64,000 bases of DNA from Planctomycetota bacterium (GCA_015075515.1 JABTUE010000004.1:62001-126000), one strand, 5' to 3'. Shown: positions 16,175 to 26,150, numbered from the stretch's first letter. Made by a program: numbers and translations. Notes: generated by a model not told the origin, from the letters alone.

Positions 16175-16924
16175 TCAGATCACCTTGGCTTCGTTGCGCA
16201 ACAGATTCACCAGCGCGCGGGCGGCGTCGGGGCCTTTGCCCACAATTTTGCCGGCGGGGCGGGGCGGCGGCGGATCCATGCGCGTGACGGCCACGCCGTT
16301 GGCGGGCGCGCCGGCTGGCGATTCGTCAATCACGGTTTTCTTGGCGTTCATCAGCCCCTTCATGTTGGGCTGGCGCGGCTTGTTCAGACCCTTCTGGCAC
16401 GTGATCACGGCCGGCAGTTTGACCGCCAGTCGTTCGCGGTTGCCGCCGGCGGCCAGTCGTTCCACGTGGGCTACACCATCTTTGATCTCAAGCGCCACGG
16501 CCACGCTGACACAGGGCAGGCCCAGAAGTTCGGCCACCATCTGGCCGGTGGCGGCGCTCTGGTTGTCCACCGAGTTCCAGCCGAACAGAACCAGATCATG
16601 CGGCATGGTCTTGAGCTTGGCCGCCAGCGCGTTGGCCACCGCCCATGAATCGTGGCTGGCGTCGCTTACCAGCAGCGCCGCCGCGTCGCAGCCCATGGCC
16701 ACGGCGGTGCGAAGTTCCTTGGACACCGCCGCCGGGCCCAGGCTGAGCACGGTGGCCTTGCCGCCGTGTTTTTCCTTCATTTCGATGGCGGCTTCGAGCG
16801 CGAACTTGTCGTACTCGCTGATGTCGTAGTTGATGCCGGCGGGGTCAAACGTTTTGCCGTCGGGTCCGGGTTTGATGCGCGCGTCGGTGGTAGGGGCGCG
16901 GCGGATACAGACGATGATTTCCAT
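16175..16924 (-). CDS. etfB: Electron transfer flavoprotein beta subunit
   Basis: The 249-residue protein opens with MEIIVCIRRAPTTDARIKPG and shows ISEYDKFALEAAIEMKEKHG, VLSLGPAAVSKELRTAVAMG, LVLFGWNSVDNQSAATGQMV and LPAVITCQKGLNKPRQPNMK, the AMP-binding and recognition-loop features of ETF-beta. It is first in the etfB-etfA operon. Upstream on the minus strand lies an AT-richer patch (GCTATTTTGG) that may be the -10 region. No bifurcating-ETF partner (Fix proteins, acyl-CoA dehydrogenase) is adjacent. Confidence 0.96.
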   Translation of the reverse strand: MEIIVCIRRAPTTDARIKPGPDGKTFDPAGINYDISEYDKFALEAAIEMKEKHGGKATVLSLGPAAVSKELRTAVAMGCDAAALLVSDASHDSWAVANALAAKLKTMPHDLVLFGWNSVDNQSAATGQMVAELLGLPCVSVAVALEIKDGVAHVERLAAGGNRERLAVKLPAVITCQKGLNKPRQPNMKGLMNAKKTVIDESPAGAPANGVAVTRMDPPPPRPAGKIVGKGPDAARALVNLLRNEAKVI

Positions 16925-17001
16925 GGCCCTCTCGGTTTGTCGGCTGGTTTCGGGTCAGGCGGGCCGCCAAAATAGCGGGCAGTGCCGTCAGGGCAAGGAG
17001 A

Positions 17002-17574
17002 ATGTCCGTGAGTGAACCGCCGCCTGTGGTCAGCGAGTTGGAAGGGCGCGAACTGCTGGCGCTGGCGCGTTCGGCGCTGGAAAGCTGGGTGCGTCATGGC
17101 CGTAGACCGGAGCTTGCGGGTCCGCTTCGGGGAGTTCTGGCACGTGAACTGGGCGCATTTGTCAGCCTGCACACCCGCGACGGTGAACTGCGCGGGTGCA
17201 TCGGTCACATGCTGGCGGGCGGGCCGCTGGGCCGCGAGATTGTGGACCTGGCGATTGCCGCCGGGGTTCACGACCCGCGCTTTGAGCCTGTGACCGAGCC
17301 CGAACTGGGCAATCTGGTTTACGAGGTCAGCGTGCTGTCGCCGCTGACGCAGGTGAAAGCCGAAGACGTGCGGCCGGGCGTGCACGGGGTGCTGATCCGG
17401 CGCGGCAGTCGCTCGGGTGTGCTGCTGCCCCAGGTCGCCACCGAGCACGACTGGGACCGGCCGACGTTTCTGGCCCACACCTGCATGAAAGCCGGGCTTG
17501 CGCCCGACGCCTGGCGCGACCCGGCCACGGAAATCCGCGTGTTCACGGCCCAGGTGTTTCACGAGATGCGCTGA
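17002..17574 (+). CDS. AMMECR1-domain protein
   Basis: The 190-residue protein is one AMMECR1 domain: LLALARSALESWVRHG, FVSLHTRDGELRGCIGHMLA (the family LRGCIG motif), DPRFEPVTEPELGNLVYEVS, VLSPLTQV, and GVLLPQVATEHDWDRPTFLA. In many genomes this family (AmmeMemoRadiSam protein A) goes with a Memo protein and a radical SAM enzyme; neither is adjacent here. The ATG at 17002 stands only one base after AAGGAG, whereas GTG at 17008 is 7 nt away, so translation probably begins at 17008, two codons later. Its molecular role is not known. Confidence 0.88.
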   Translation: MSVSEPPPVVSELEGRELLALARSALESWVRHGRRPELAGPLRGVLARELGAFVSLHTRDGELRGCIGHMLAGGPLGREIVDLAIAAGVHDPRFEPVTEPELGNLVYEVSVLSPLTQVKAEDVRPGVHGVLIRRGSRSGVLLPQVATEHDWDRPTFLAHTCMKAGLAPDAWRDPATEIRVFTAQVFHEMR

Positions 17575-17591
17575 ACGGCGGGCGTAACGGT

Positions 17592-19079
17592 CTATTCGAA
17601 CGGCGAAATGCCGGCTTCGGCGCAGGCTTGATGCATGAACCTCACCTCGCGCTCGCGCACGCGCGGGGAGCCGCTGCCGGCATAAAACTGCCAGGCCTCA
17701 GCCCAGGTTGTCCTTGCTTCGGTTACGCGCCCCCGGGCCAGCAACACCCGGCACAGCACGGACCGGGCAAAGGCCTGCTCGGGCAGGCGCTGCGAAGCCC
17801 GGGCGTAATCCAGGGCTTCGCGCGCGAGTTGTTCGGCCTGGTCAAGGCAGCGCCGGCGGAGTTGTTCGCGAGCCAATCCCAACAGGTTCTCGCATACTCC
17901 GGTATGGTAACCAATCTGCCGACTGAGTCGGATGGCTTCCTCGCGCATGCCGCAGGCACGGTCGGGGTTGCCCTGTTCCTCAAGCAGCCCGGCATAGGAG
18001 GCCAGTGTGATGGCAAGGCAGCGGCGGTCGGCCGTTTCGTTCAGGCATACAAGTGCCTGTTCAAAGGTAGGGGCCGCGTCACCAGCGTGCCCGAAATCCA
18101 CCTGCATGGCGGCCAGATTGCTCAGGCCCATGCCCAGCAGGTGACGGTTTCCTGTGCGGCGGGCGATTTCGATGGACTCGCGGGTCAGGGTAATGGCCAG
18201 TTCGGCGTTGCCCTGGTCTTCTTCGAGAATCGCAAGGCTTCCCAGCGCCGGGCCCAGATTCCACAAGTCCCCGGACTGTTGAAGCAGCCCTATGCCGCGT
18301 TGCAGCTCCGTGCGTGCCTCGCCGAACCGGCATTGGCCGCGCAACAGTGCGCCGAGATTGACTCGTGCCGCGCCATGTTTGGCGGTCAGGCACAGTTCTT
18401 CGGCCAGCGCGCATGTCTGCCGCCCGATTGTCTCGGCTTCTTCGGGGCGATTCAGTCGTCGCAGCGACGTTGCTGTGGCCATCATGGTGTCCAGCAGCCC
18501 TTCATGGTCGCCAAGCGCCTGAAAAATCCGGGCTGCTTCTTCTGTGTATGAAAGTGCTTCCGTGTATTCATCCAGCGCGCGAGCCGCCCGGGCGCGCAGA
18601 ATCAGGAGATTGGCCAGCGCTGCGCCGCCGGTCTGCCGGGCCCACGCCATTCGTTCATCCAGCCAGGCTGCGGCTTCGATGGCAAACCCGGCATCCAGTG
18701 TTACCCGCGCGCAACTGTGGGCGGCCTGAAGTCGCATGTCTGTTTCCGCGCCAGCGTCATCGGCAACCAATCCAAAGCACTGGCTGGCCTCGGAAAGCAG
18801 ATACCGGTCGCGGGCGTACTGTCCCGCCAGCAGGTTGTAGCGGCGCTCAGCTTCGGCCATTGCCTGGGGGTCAGCGCCGCCCTGTCGGGCGCGGCGCGCG
18901 TGTTCGGCCAGTTCGCGTGCCAGCGGCCCCGGCTGATTGATTTCTGATGGCGGCAGAACCGTCTCAGAGACCTCCAGCGCCAGACGGTGCAGAGCGGCCC
19001 GGTCAGACGGCAATTGCAGGCCGTAGGCCGCATCACGCATCAGCGCGTGGCGGAACAGATAGGCCAGTTCGGCGTACAT
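17592..19079 (-). CDS. Orphan TPR-repeat protein, truncated STAND-like regulator
   Basis: The 495-residue protein is made of TPR repeats throughout (for example TEALSYTEEAARIFQALGDH, LGNLAAM-like and LAREALDYARASQRLPEQAF units). It begins with AYLFRHALMRDAAYGLQLPS, which in adenylate/guanylate-cyclase- or kinase-linked STAND ATPases marks the joint between the ATPase and the TPR region. The ATPase part that should precede it is absent: upstream the frame is closed by TAA at 19142-19140 and contains no ATG. It is either a stand-alone TPR scaffold derived from such a protein or a 5'-deleted remnant. Its 495 codons remain intact, which argues for continued use. Confidence 0.65.
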   Translation of the reverse strand: MYAELAYLFRHALMRDAAYGLQLPSDRAALHRLALEVSETVLPPSEINQPGPLARELAEHARRARQGGADPQAMAEAERRYNLLAGQYARDRYLLSEASQCFGLVADDAGAETDMRLQAAHSCARVTLDAGFAIEAAAWLDERMAWARQTGGAALANLLILRARAARALDEYTEALSYTEEAARIFQALGDHEGLLDTMMATATSLRRLNRPEEAETIGRQTCALAEELCLTAKHGAARVNLGALLRGQCRFGEARTELQRGIGLLQQSGDLWNLGPALGSLAILEEDQGNAELAITLTRESIEIARRTGNRHLLGMGLSNLAAMQVDFGHAGDAAPTFEQALVCLNETADRRCLAITLASYAGLLEEQGNPDRACGMREEAIRLSRQIGYHTGVCENLLGLAREQLRRRCLDQAEQLAREALDYARASQRLPEQAFARSVLCRVLLARGRVTEARTTWAEAWQFYAGSGSPRVREREVRFMHQACAEAGISPFE

Positions 19080-19264
19080 GCAGACATGATAACCCGCCGG
19101 CGAGCTCCGCGCGGCGTTTGGCGAATGTGCAATGGCGATTTACGCGCGCGGGTTGGGGGGCTGGCGCTTGGGGCCGGCTTTGCGCACAATGGATGCGCGT
19201 ACCTCTTTCAGGCTTGGGATCCGGCGGCGGCCTGTGGCCGCCTGTTGCGATTGACGGAGCCGCC

Positions 19265-22213
19265 ATGAGCAAGTTTCTGCCCTGGGTTGTCACGCTGATG
19301 CTGGTTTTTCTGGCTGCCTGCGGTGCCGGCGGCAGCCCGCCGGGCGGCAGCCCCCAGCCCACACCAATTGTCGTTTCCGTGACGCCGGTTTCTGTGCAGG
19401 TGCAATTGGGAACCCAGCGGCAATTCACCGCCACCGTGCAGGGCGGCGGCATGGGCGGCCCCGGCGGCGTGACCTGGGGTGTCAACGGCGGCGCTGTCAA
19501 CGGCACGATTGACAGCAACGGCCTGTACACCGCGCCGATGGCCATGCCCGGCAACCCCAACGTGACGATCACCGCCACCAGCATTGCCGACCCCACGGTG
19601 GTGGCCACGGCGGGCGTGCTGCTGACGGTCGCGCCGGTGTACGGGGCGTTTCCGGTGCGCTTTTCTGTGAAATCGCAAAACGGCTGGCAGGCCGTGAACG
19701 CGCCCGTCACCGTGGGCATTCCGCTGCCGCCGGCGCTGCACGGCAACGTGAACCAGTTGCGCGTGCAGACGGCGCTGTCGGTGGATGTTCCGGCCCAGTT
19801 CCGTGTCATGTCGCGCTGGCCGGACAACAGCATCCGCTGGGTGCTGGTGGATTTCATGGCCGACCTGTCGGGCACGGGCGGTGTGGGCAACTACCAGCTC
19901 AACAACGGCGGCAGCGGCAGCGCGACAACCAGCAACCTTCAGGTCATCAACGGCGCCGGTACCATTGAAGTGCGCACCGGCAACCTGAACTTCACCGTCA
20001 GCAAGACGGCCTTTCGGCTGTTTGAAAGCATCCAGGTTGACCGCGACAACGACGGCCAGGTGGACGACGAATGTCTGAACACTGCCGTGGCTCGCGGCGT
20101 GGTGATCACCGACGGCGTAAACCAGTTCCGCATGGACCAGATCGCGCCCACGCGCATTGCCGTCGAGGAACAGGGGCCGGTGCGCGCGACGCTGGTGGTG
20201 GAGGGCGTGCACCGCAACAGCACGCTGGGCCAGGACAAGCTGAATTACATCGTGCGCATCACGGCCTGGGCGAATCTGCCGCTGATTAAGGTCAGCTACA
20301 GTTTCCGCAACATGACCGGGCACGGCACGCCCGCGGCCACCCCCGCAGCCGCCGCCGCGCAACTGGCCCAGGTGACGACCGCCGACGCGGTAGAGTTTGA
20401 CCTGCCGCTGCAGCTCAACACCGGCACGGCCGGCGCGCTGGTCGGCGGCCATCCGGCCACGCACGCCGCCCAGACCCTGACCGGCGCCGAGTTCATGGAC
20501 CTGCAGCAGGGCTACACCGGCACCCACGACGCCAACGACCCCAACAACCCCCAGCCGCCGGGCTACAACGCCGGCACCGGCGACGGCAGCAGCGACCCGT
20601 TGCAGAACGTGTGGCCGGACCAGGGCGATGGCATGATCGCCTACGCACTGACCGGCAAGCTTTCCGCCACGGGCCAGAAGGCGCCGGGCTGGATGCAGAT
20701 GACAGGCAACGGCCTGCGCGCCACGGTAGCGGTGCGCGAGTTCTGGCAGCAGTACCCCAAACAACTGCGCATGCAGGGCGACGGCGTGATGCGGGTGGGC
20801 CTGTGGCCCGCCGGAACCTGGCCGTTGCAGGTGTTTGCCGGCGCGCAGAAGACCCACGAACTGCTGCTTGGCCTTGACCGCGTGGGCAGCACCGACGCCA
20901 GCCTGGCCGGCGTTTATGCCAACATCCTGAACGACCCGCCGCTGGCGGTGCAGGCGCCCAAGCACAACGCCGCCGCGCGGGTGTACGGCCGGATCGGTGT
21001 GACCGACGACCTGATGACCAGCGTGGCCGACATCATTCCCGCCGCGCAGGCCGCCGTGACCAACTACATGGCCGATCTGCTGACCCACTACGGCGACATT
21101 CTGTTTGACCGTACCGACGGCAACGGCACCGCCACCGGCCACGAATACGGATTCTGGAACTGGGGTGACGGCAAGACCCACCTGCCCGGCGCGGGCTGGG
21201 AGAACAACGACTGGGAGATCAGCCGCTGCGCCCTGAACTGGTTTGCCGCCAGCGGCAACATCGGCATGTGGAAGCTGTTTGACGTCACGGCCCGGCACTT
21301 CCGCGACGTGGACGTGCTGCACAGCGACGTGGGGCTGCGCTTTGACTACACCGAACCCGGCAACCCCGCCGTCAGCGGCGGCAAGGCCAGCCAGCAGGGC
21401 AAGACGCGCTACACGCCCAACAACAAACAGCACGACCTGGGCAACTATCACCTGGGCGAACACCACCTGGACGTGTTCAAGGGCGCGTTTCTGGCCGAGC
21501 ACTATCTGCTGACCGGCGACCAGTTGAGCCTGGACGTGCTCAAGGAAATCTTCACGTACCTGCGCGGCACGTGGAAGCGCTTCTTTGATTCCGGCAACGG
21601 CGGCGTGAACAGCACCATGACCTGCCCGACCACCTGGCTGTCGCACGCACTGTTCATTGCCGTGGCCTATGAAGTGGCCAACGGGATCAACGACACAAGC
21701 GCCGCGTCCATGGGCGCCTATGTGCTGAACGCCGTGCAGACGCGCCAGAACACCACCACGCCGCGCGACCCCAGCGGCAACGGCTTTGCCGACAGCAGCG
21801 GCAACTTCAGGGCCTGGCAGGTGGGCCATGTGGCCGAGGCGCTGGAATACGCGCGCGGCAACCTGAACGACGCGGCGCTTGATTCCAACATTGAACGCTG
21901 CATGAACTGGCTGCTGGGCACCAATGCCGCGGTTTACATGGGCAACCTTACGCCGCCGCAATTCGGCAAGTTCTATGAAATGCCCGGCGGCAGTACCGAC
22001 TACGGCGCGCCGAACCTGATGATCGGTGCCGGATACGTGGGGGCATTCCGGTCCAGCGGCAACGCCAACTGGCAGGCCGCCACCCAGAGTCTGCTGGTGG
22101 CCCAGGACCCGAACATTGACCCCGTCACAATCGGCGACGCCGCGATCCGGCACAGCACCTTTGCCCAGTTTTTCCGGGCGGGGCCTTACCTGCTGGGGTG
22201 TCTGCGGCCGTAG
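19265..22213 (+). CDS. Large secreted lipoprotein, exo-polysaccharide-lyase-like
   Basis: The 982-residue protein starts with a lipoprotein signal (WVVTLMLVFLAACGAGG). Residues 30-125 are a bacterial Ig-like (BIG2) domain: VTPVSVQVQLGTQRQFTATV and GTIDSNGLYTAP. The next part (PVTVGIPLPPALHGNVNQLR, VPAQFRVMSRWPDNSIRWVL) is the N-terminal signature I associate with the YetA/exo-rhamnogalacturonan-lyase-like family. The C-terminal half is rich in Trp, His and Asn (HEYGFWNWGDGKTHLPGAGW, NDWEISRCALNWF, DLGNYHLGEHHLDVFKGAFL) and looks like an alpha/alpha toroid catalytic domain. A role in degrading an acidic polysaccharide at the cell surface is inferred. I start at 19265; the frame is open further upstream but lacks a signal there. 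Confidence 0.7.
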   Translation: MSKFLPWVVTLMLVFLAACGAGGSPPGGSPQPTPIVVSVTPVSVQVQLGTQRQFTATVQGGGMGGPGGVTWGVNGGAVNGTIDSNGLYTAPMAMPGNPNVTITATSIADPTVVATAGVLLTVAPVYGAFPVRFSVKSQNGWQAVNAPVTVGIPLPPALHGNVNQLRVQTALSVDVPAQFRVMSRWPDNSIRWVLVDFMADLSGTGGVGNYQLNNGGSGSATTSNLQVINGAGTIEVRTGNLNFTVSKTAFRLFESIQVDRDNDGQVDDECLNTAVARGVVITDGVNQFRMDQIAPTRIAVEEQGPVRATLVVEGVHRNSTLGQDKLNYIVRITAWANLPLIKVSYSFRNMTGHGTPAATPAAAAAQLAQVTTADAVEFDLPLQLNTGTAGALVGGHPATHAAQTLTGAEFMDLQQGYTGTHDANDPNNPQPPGYNAGTGDGSSDPLQNVWPDQGDGMIAYALTGKLSATGQKAPGWMQMTGNGLRATVAVREFWQQYPKQLRMQGDGVMRVGLWPAGTWPLQVFAGAQKTHELLLGLDRVGSTDASLAGVYANILNDPPLAVQAPKHNAAARVYGRIGVTDDLMTSVADIIPAAQAAVTNYMADLLTHYGDILFDRTDGNGTATGHEYGFWNWGDGKTHLPGAGWENNDWEISRCALNWFAASGNIGMWKLFDVTARHFRDVDVLHSDVGLRFDYTEPGNPAVSGGKASQQGKTRYTPNNKQHDLGNYHLGEHHLDVFKGAFLAEHYLLTGDQLSLDVLKEIFTYLRGTWKRFFDSGNGGVNSTMTCPTTWLSHALFIAVAYEVANGINDTSAASMGAYVLNAVQTRQNTTTPRDPSGNGFADSSGNFRAWQVGHVAEALEYARGNLNDAALDSNIERCMNWLLGTNAAVYMGNLTPPQFGKFYEMPGGSTDYGAPNLMIGAGYVGAFRSSGNANWQAATQSLLVAQDPNIDPVTIGDAAIRHSTFAQFFRAGPYLLGCLRP

Positions 22214-22358
22214 TAAGCCCGGTGGGCAGAACCATCCGTGCGACGAAAGTCGGAATCCCGCCAGGCCGCTTCATTCCGCCGGTTCTGGGTGGTGGCGCAA
22301 TTCCGCCGTGCAGCGCATAATGGTGTAGCGCAGTGCGTTTCGTGCAGTCGGAGCCCTG

Positions 22359-24893
22359 ATGAATCGTCCCAGTCCGCCGGAGCAGAAATCGCTTGTCGGC
22401 TACACCATCGGCAAGTGCAAATTGCTTCGCATCTGTGGCCGCGGCGCCATGGGCACGGTCTACAAGGGCATGCACGGCGGCCTGGACATTGAGGTCGCGG
22501 TCAAGATTCTTCCGCCCCATCTGGCCAACAACAGCAATTTGGTGGAGCGCTTTCTGCGCGAGGCCAAACTGGCGGCGCGCCTGAACCACGCCAACACCGT
22601 GCGTGTCTACGACGTGGGCGAAGAGTCCGGGTACTACTACCTGGTCATGGAATTCATTGACGGCACCGACGCGCTGGAACTGGTGCGCAAGTACGGGCCC
22701 CAGGAAGCCTCGGTGGTGGCCGACATCGGCGCCGGCGCGGCGCGGGCTCTGGCCAGCGCGCACGCCAACAACGTGATCCACCGCGACATCAAGCCCGCCA
22801 ACCTGATGCTGCCCAACAACGGCGGCGTCAAGGTGGCCGACTTTGGTCTGGCGCGGGCGCTGGCCAGCGAAAGCGGCCTGACCATGACCGGCGCGATCAT
22901 GGGCACGCCCGACTACATGGCCCCCGAACAGGCCCAGGGCGTGGCGGTGGGGCCCAAGGCCGACGTGTACAGTCTGGGCGCCACGCTGTTTCACCTGTTT
23001 GTGGGCCGCCCGCCCTTTGCCGGCAGTACGCCGATGGCGGTGGCGCTTCAGCACGTGACAAACCGGATTGTGGTGCCCGAAGACCGCATCAAGGACGACG
23101 CGGGCATGAAGCTGACGCGCGTCATCCACGAGATGACGCAGAAGGACCACACCAAGCGCCCCGGCGACCTGGACGCGATTGCCTCCAAACTGGCCGACAT
23201 CGCGCGCCTGAACCGCCGCACGCGCAAGCTGCTGTTTGAAGGCGCCACGATTTTCGCCACCACCGGCTTCAAGGTGGACGCCGAGGCAATCAACAAACAG
23301 AAAGAACAGGAGGCCGCCGCGGCTATAGACAAGGGCCGCGTCGAAAGCCCGCATCTGGACGCGCTGCGCAAGGCCGCCGAAAAGGCCCGCACCAGTTCGC
23401 CCGCCCTGCCCGCGATGGGGCCGGGCATGACCGACACGCCGCCGCGGCCGGCTACCGGCGCGGTCAAGGCCGCGCCCCAGATCCCGCCCGAACTGGCTGA
23501 ACTGACCCAGGACATGGTGCGCGAGGCCAAGGCGCGCGCCCGGCGCAGCAGCGGCGAGATCAAAGCCCTGCCCCGCGACGCCGACACCGGCGTGCGCCGC
23601 GCCACCAGCAACCCGGCCATGTCGCCGCACCGCGACACGCGCCCCGGCAGCGGCAGCAGCTCGCGCCGCAAGACCGTGCAGAACCCGGAAAAGATAGACG
23701 AATCCGAATGGGAAAGTTACGCCGCCAAGAGTTTTCCCACCTTCCAGAAAAACAACATTCTGGACGGCAGCGCCAGCGCCGTTGTGGCTGCCGAACGGCA
23801 TGCCTCGTCCTGGGACGGCAACCAGCCTCCCAGCAGCGCCGGGAAGCCCGATTTTTCCAAGCCCCAGGCCTTTGACGACAAGGTGGTGGTGGCCTCGCGT
23901 GCGCGCGGCGGCGGTGGCGGGATCCTGGGCCTGCTGGTGGTACTGGCGATTCTGGGCGGCGGGGCCTACGCGCTGTGGCACTTTGTGCTGCGCGAACCTG
24001 AGGGCGGCCCGTCCTCGAACACCGGCCCGACCCCGACCGTGCTGGCGGAACTGGAGGCCACGCACTGGCAGGGCTTTGAAAACTCCGGCGTGGCGCAACT
24101 GATTGCCGCCGGCGGGGGCGCCTGGGTTGCGGCCTCTGACACCGGCGTGCTGCGGCGCTGGGACGGGACTAACCGGCCCCACAGCGCCGAGGGCGTGGTT
24201 GAAAAGGCCGAAATTACGGCGCTGGCGCTGCGCCCCGACGGCCAGCGTCTGGCCGTGGGAACCGCCGCCGGCGAGGTGATTCTGCTGGACGCCAACAGCC
24301 TGAAAGTGGTTACGCCGCTGGTCGCGCGTGTGCCCGGCGTCTCGGCGCTGTACTTTCACCACAACATGCTGCTGATCGGCGACCGCCAGGGCAACCTGCG
24401 CAAGGGCGACGGCTCGGGCGTGGCGGTAAGCGTGTCCGACAAGGGCGAAGCCGTGGGCGCGATTTCGGCCTGGGGCGAAGAAATCTGGGTTGCGGCCGGG
24501 CGCGCTGTGCGGCGCTTCACCGTCAACGAAGGTGTGCTCAACGAAGTGTTCGCGGTCAAGGATCTGGCCGTGCCGGTCACCGCCTTTCTGCACACGCCCA
24601 AGGGCACGTTCGTGATCTTTGGCGGCAAGCTTCAGGCCATGGGCACCGGCGGCCCCGCCCAGCCGGAACTGGCGCTCAAGGCCCCGCTGGCCGTGGTCAC
24701 GGAAGGCGGCCTGTACATCGCGGCCTTTGCCGGCCCCGGCCTGTCGTTTCTGAACCCGGAAACGCTGGAGGTGGCGGGCTTCACCCAAAGCCCCGTGCCT
24801 GACCGGCTGCGCTGCATGGCGGCGCTGGGCGGCGGCCAGTCGGCGGTGATGGGCACCGACAAAGGCAACCTGGTGCACCTGCGGCGCAAGTAG
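22359..24893 (+). CDS. Transmembrane Ser/Thr protein kinase with propeller-like sensor
   Basis: Residues about 12-275 are a PknB-type kinase: Gly loop ICGRGAMGTVYKG, VAVKIL lysine, VIHRDIKPANLML catalytic loop, VADFGLA, GTPDYMAPEQAQG. A disordered Ala/Arg/Pro-rich linker follows, then one membrane helix (GILGLLVVLAILGGGAYALW, about residues 524-545). The last 300 residues show repeated short beta units (ALALRPDGQRLAVGTAAGEV, ISAWGEEIWVAAGRAVRRFT, CMAALGGGQSAVMGTDKGNL) as in WD40/PQQ-like propellers and lie outside the cytoplasm. All catalytic residues are present. It probably senses something in the periplasm. It is convergent with lgt, 3 bp away. Confidence 0.9.
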   Translation: MNRPSPPEQKSLVGYTIGKCKLLRICGRGAMGTVYKGMHGGLDIEVAVKILPPHLANNSNLVERFLREAKLAARLNHANTVRVYDVGEESGYYYLVMEFIDGTDALELVRKYGPQEASVVADIGAGAARALASAHANNVIHRDIKPANLMLPNNGGVKVADFGLARALASESGLTMTGAIMGTPDYMAPEQAQGVAVGPKADVYSLGATLFHLFVGRPPFAGSTPMAVALQHVTNRIVVPEDRIKDDAGMKLTRVIHEMTQKDHTKRPGDLDAIASKLADIARLNRRTRKLLFEGATIFATTGFKVDAEAINKQKEQEAAAAIDKGRVESPHLDALRKAAEKARTSSPALPAMGPGMTDTPPRPATGAVKAAPQIPPELAELTQDMVREAKARARRSSGEIKALPRDADTGVRRATSNPAMSPHRDTRPGSGSSSRRKTVQNPEKIDESEWESYAAKSFPTFQKNNILDGSASAVVAAERHASSWDGNQPPSSAGKPDFSKPQAFDDKVVVASRARGGGGGILGLLVVLAILGGGAYALWHFVLREPEGGPSSNTGPTPTVLAELEATHWQGFENSGVAQLIAAGGGAWVAASDTGVLRRWDGTNRPHSAEGVVEKAEITALALRPDGQRLAVGTAAGEVILLDANSLKVVTPLVARVPGVSALYFHHNMLLIGDRQGNLRKGDGSGVAVSVSDKGEAVGAISAWGEEIWVAAGRAVRRFTVNEGVLNEVFAVKDLAVPVTAFLHTPKGTFVIFGGKLQAMGTGGPAQPELALKAPLAVVTEGGLYIAAFAGPGLSFLNPETLEVAGFTQSPVPDRLRCMAALGGGQSAVMGTDKGNLVHLRRK

Positions 24894-24896
24894 CGG

Positions 24897-26048
24897 CTAT
24901 TTCGTGTCAGGCCCCGGTGCGGGTTTGCGCAGGCCCAGCATTTCGGGCAGGTCGCGCAGCGTTTCGCGTGCGAATCCGCCGCGGCGTTGTTCGGGCGAAT
25001 AGTCGTGCTCGGGTTTACCCTTGAGCATGCGCCAGGCCACGATGGCCAGCCCCATGGCGATGATGACCACCGACAGAAACTGTCCCATGGTCATGCCAAT
25101 GCTGTTCAGAAACGCCGCCGTGCCGCCCAATTCGGCGGCGCGGGCCGGGTCCACCTGGCTGTCGGGCTGGCGGATCATTTCGGCGGGAATGCGAAACACC
25201 GCGTAGGCCAGCAGAAACAGCCCGGCCAGAACGCCCGGTCGTTTCACGCGACGGCGCAACAGCCACATGGCCGCCAGCACCAGCACGCCCTCAAACGCGA
25301 ACTGTACGATCTGGCTGGGGTAGCGGCCGGGAAAGTGTTCGCTGACCCTGGCCCAGACATCGGGGTCCACGGGCAAAGGATTGAACGAGGCCGGTGCGGT
25401 TGTGGCCTGGGGGTGCGCGGCGCGCCAGGCGGCCAGAAGCTCTTCTTGCAGGTACAACTGGGCGCCGGGCGTATGGTGGTCGGTGGGGAACTTCATGGCG
25501 TACCAGGGCAGGTCTTCGACCTTGAAGATCGGCGTGCCGTCGGGGTAGTTGATGGTGCGGCCGTACAGTTCGCCGTTGATGAAGTTTCCCACGCGCACCA
25601 ATGCCACGCCCAGCGGCACGATGTGCGCGCTGCCGTCCATGATGTTCCAGAAGTTGTGTTTCTTCCAAAGTGAAAACGCCAGCACGGCAAATGTCACGCC
25701 GAACACGCCGCCGTGAAAGCTCATGCCGCCTTCCCAGACCGAAACCATCTTCCACAGGCGCTCGCCCAGCGACAGTTTGCCGTGCAGGAACAGTTCGTCG
25801 AACTGGTAGAATAGAAGATAGCCGATGCGCCCGCCCAGAAACGTGCCCAGTACGCCCACAATGATGTAGTTGCTGACATCGGCCGCCGAGATGCGCAGAT
25901 AACCCGATTTCTGCAGCCAGCGAAAAATCGCGTAGCCCACGGTAAACGCCAGCACATACATCAACCCGTACCAGCGCAGGGCCAGTTGCGGCTCTTTCAC
26001 CCACACGATTACGGGGTCAAGGTTCGGGTGTTGCAGGATGGAAAGCAC
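24897..26048 (-). CDS. lgt: Prolipoprotein diacylglyceryl transferase
   Basis: Lgt moves diacylglycerol from phosphatidylglycerol to the lipobox Cys of prolipoproteins in the inner membrane. The 383-residue protein has seven or so helices and the family motifs: LALRWYGLMYVLAF, GGRIGYLLFY, GGMSFHGGVFG with the essential His, the signature RVGNFINGELYGR, and RYPSQ. It carries an insert of about 60 residues between the signature and RYPSQ (YAMKFPTDHHTPGAQLYLQE to FNPLPVDPDVWARV) and a C-terminal soluble tail, longer than the usual 270-300 residues. At least two lipoprotein genes of this window (7200, 19265) would be its clients. Confidence 0.95.
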   Translation of the reverse strand: MLSILQHPNLDPVIVWVKEPQLALRWYGLMYVLAFTVGYAIFRWLQKSGYLRISAADVSNYIIVGVLGTFLGGRIGYLLFYQFDELFLHGKLSLGERLWKMVSVWEGGMSFHGGVFGVTFAVLAFSLWKKHNFWNIMDGSAHIVPLGVALVRVGNFINGELYGRTINYPDGTPIFKVEDLPWYAMKFPTDHHTPGAQLYLQEELLAAWRAAHPQATTAPASFNPLPVDPDVWARVSEHFPGRYPSQIVQFAFEGVLVLAAMWLLRRRVKRPGVLAGLFLLAYAVFRIPAEMIRQPDSQVDPARAAELGGTAAFLNSIGMTMGQFLSVVIIAMGLAIVAWRMLKGKPEHDYSPEQRRGGFARETLRDLPEMLGLRKPAPGPDTK

Positions 26049-26121
26049 GCGGTTCCTTGCTGGCGTGGCGCGATCGGGGGCAATCTAGACCTGGGCGGTC
26101 CGCGCCACAACCCCGCGCCCC

Positions 26122-26150
26122 TTGCATCGCGCAAACGGACGTACCATACT
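26122..26150 (+). promoter_or_regulatory. Likely promoter of the halogenase-like gene
   Basis: TTGCAT (26122-26127), a 17-bp spacer and CATACT (26145-26150). Transcription from here would begin near 26157, after the ATG at 26154, which supports the start codon at 26181. Confidence 0.5.

Noticed and set aside
19208..24878. Very long minus-strand reading frames opposite the lyase-like and kinase genes
   Set aside because: They are antisense frames kept open by high GC; they have His/Arg/Gly-rich sequences and no domains, while the plus strand encodes clear families.
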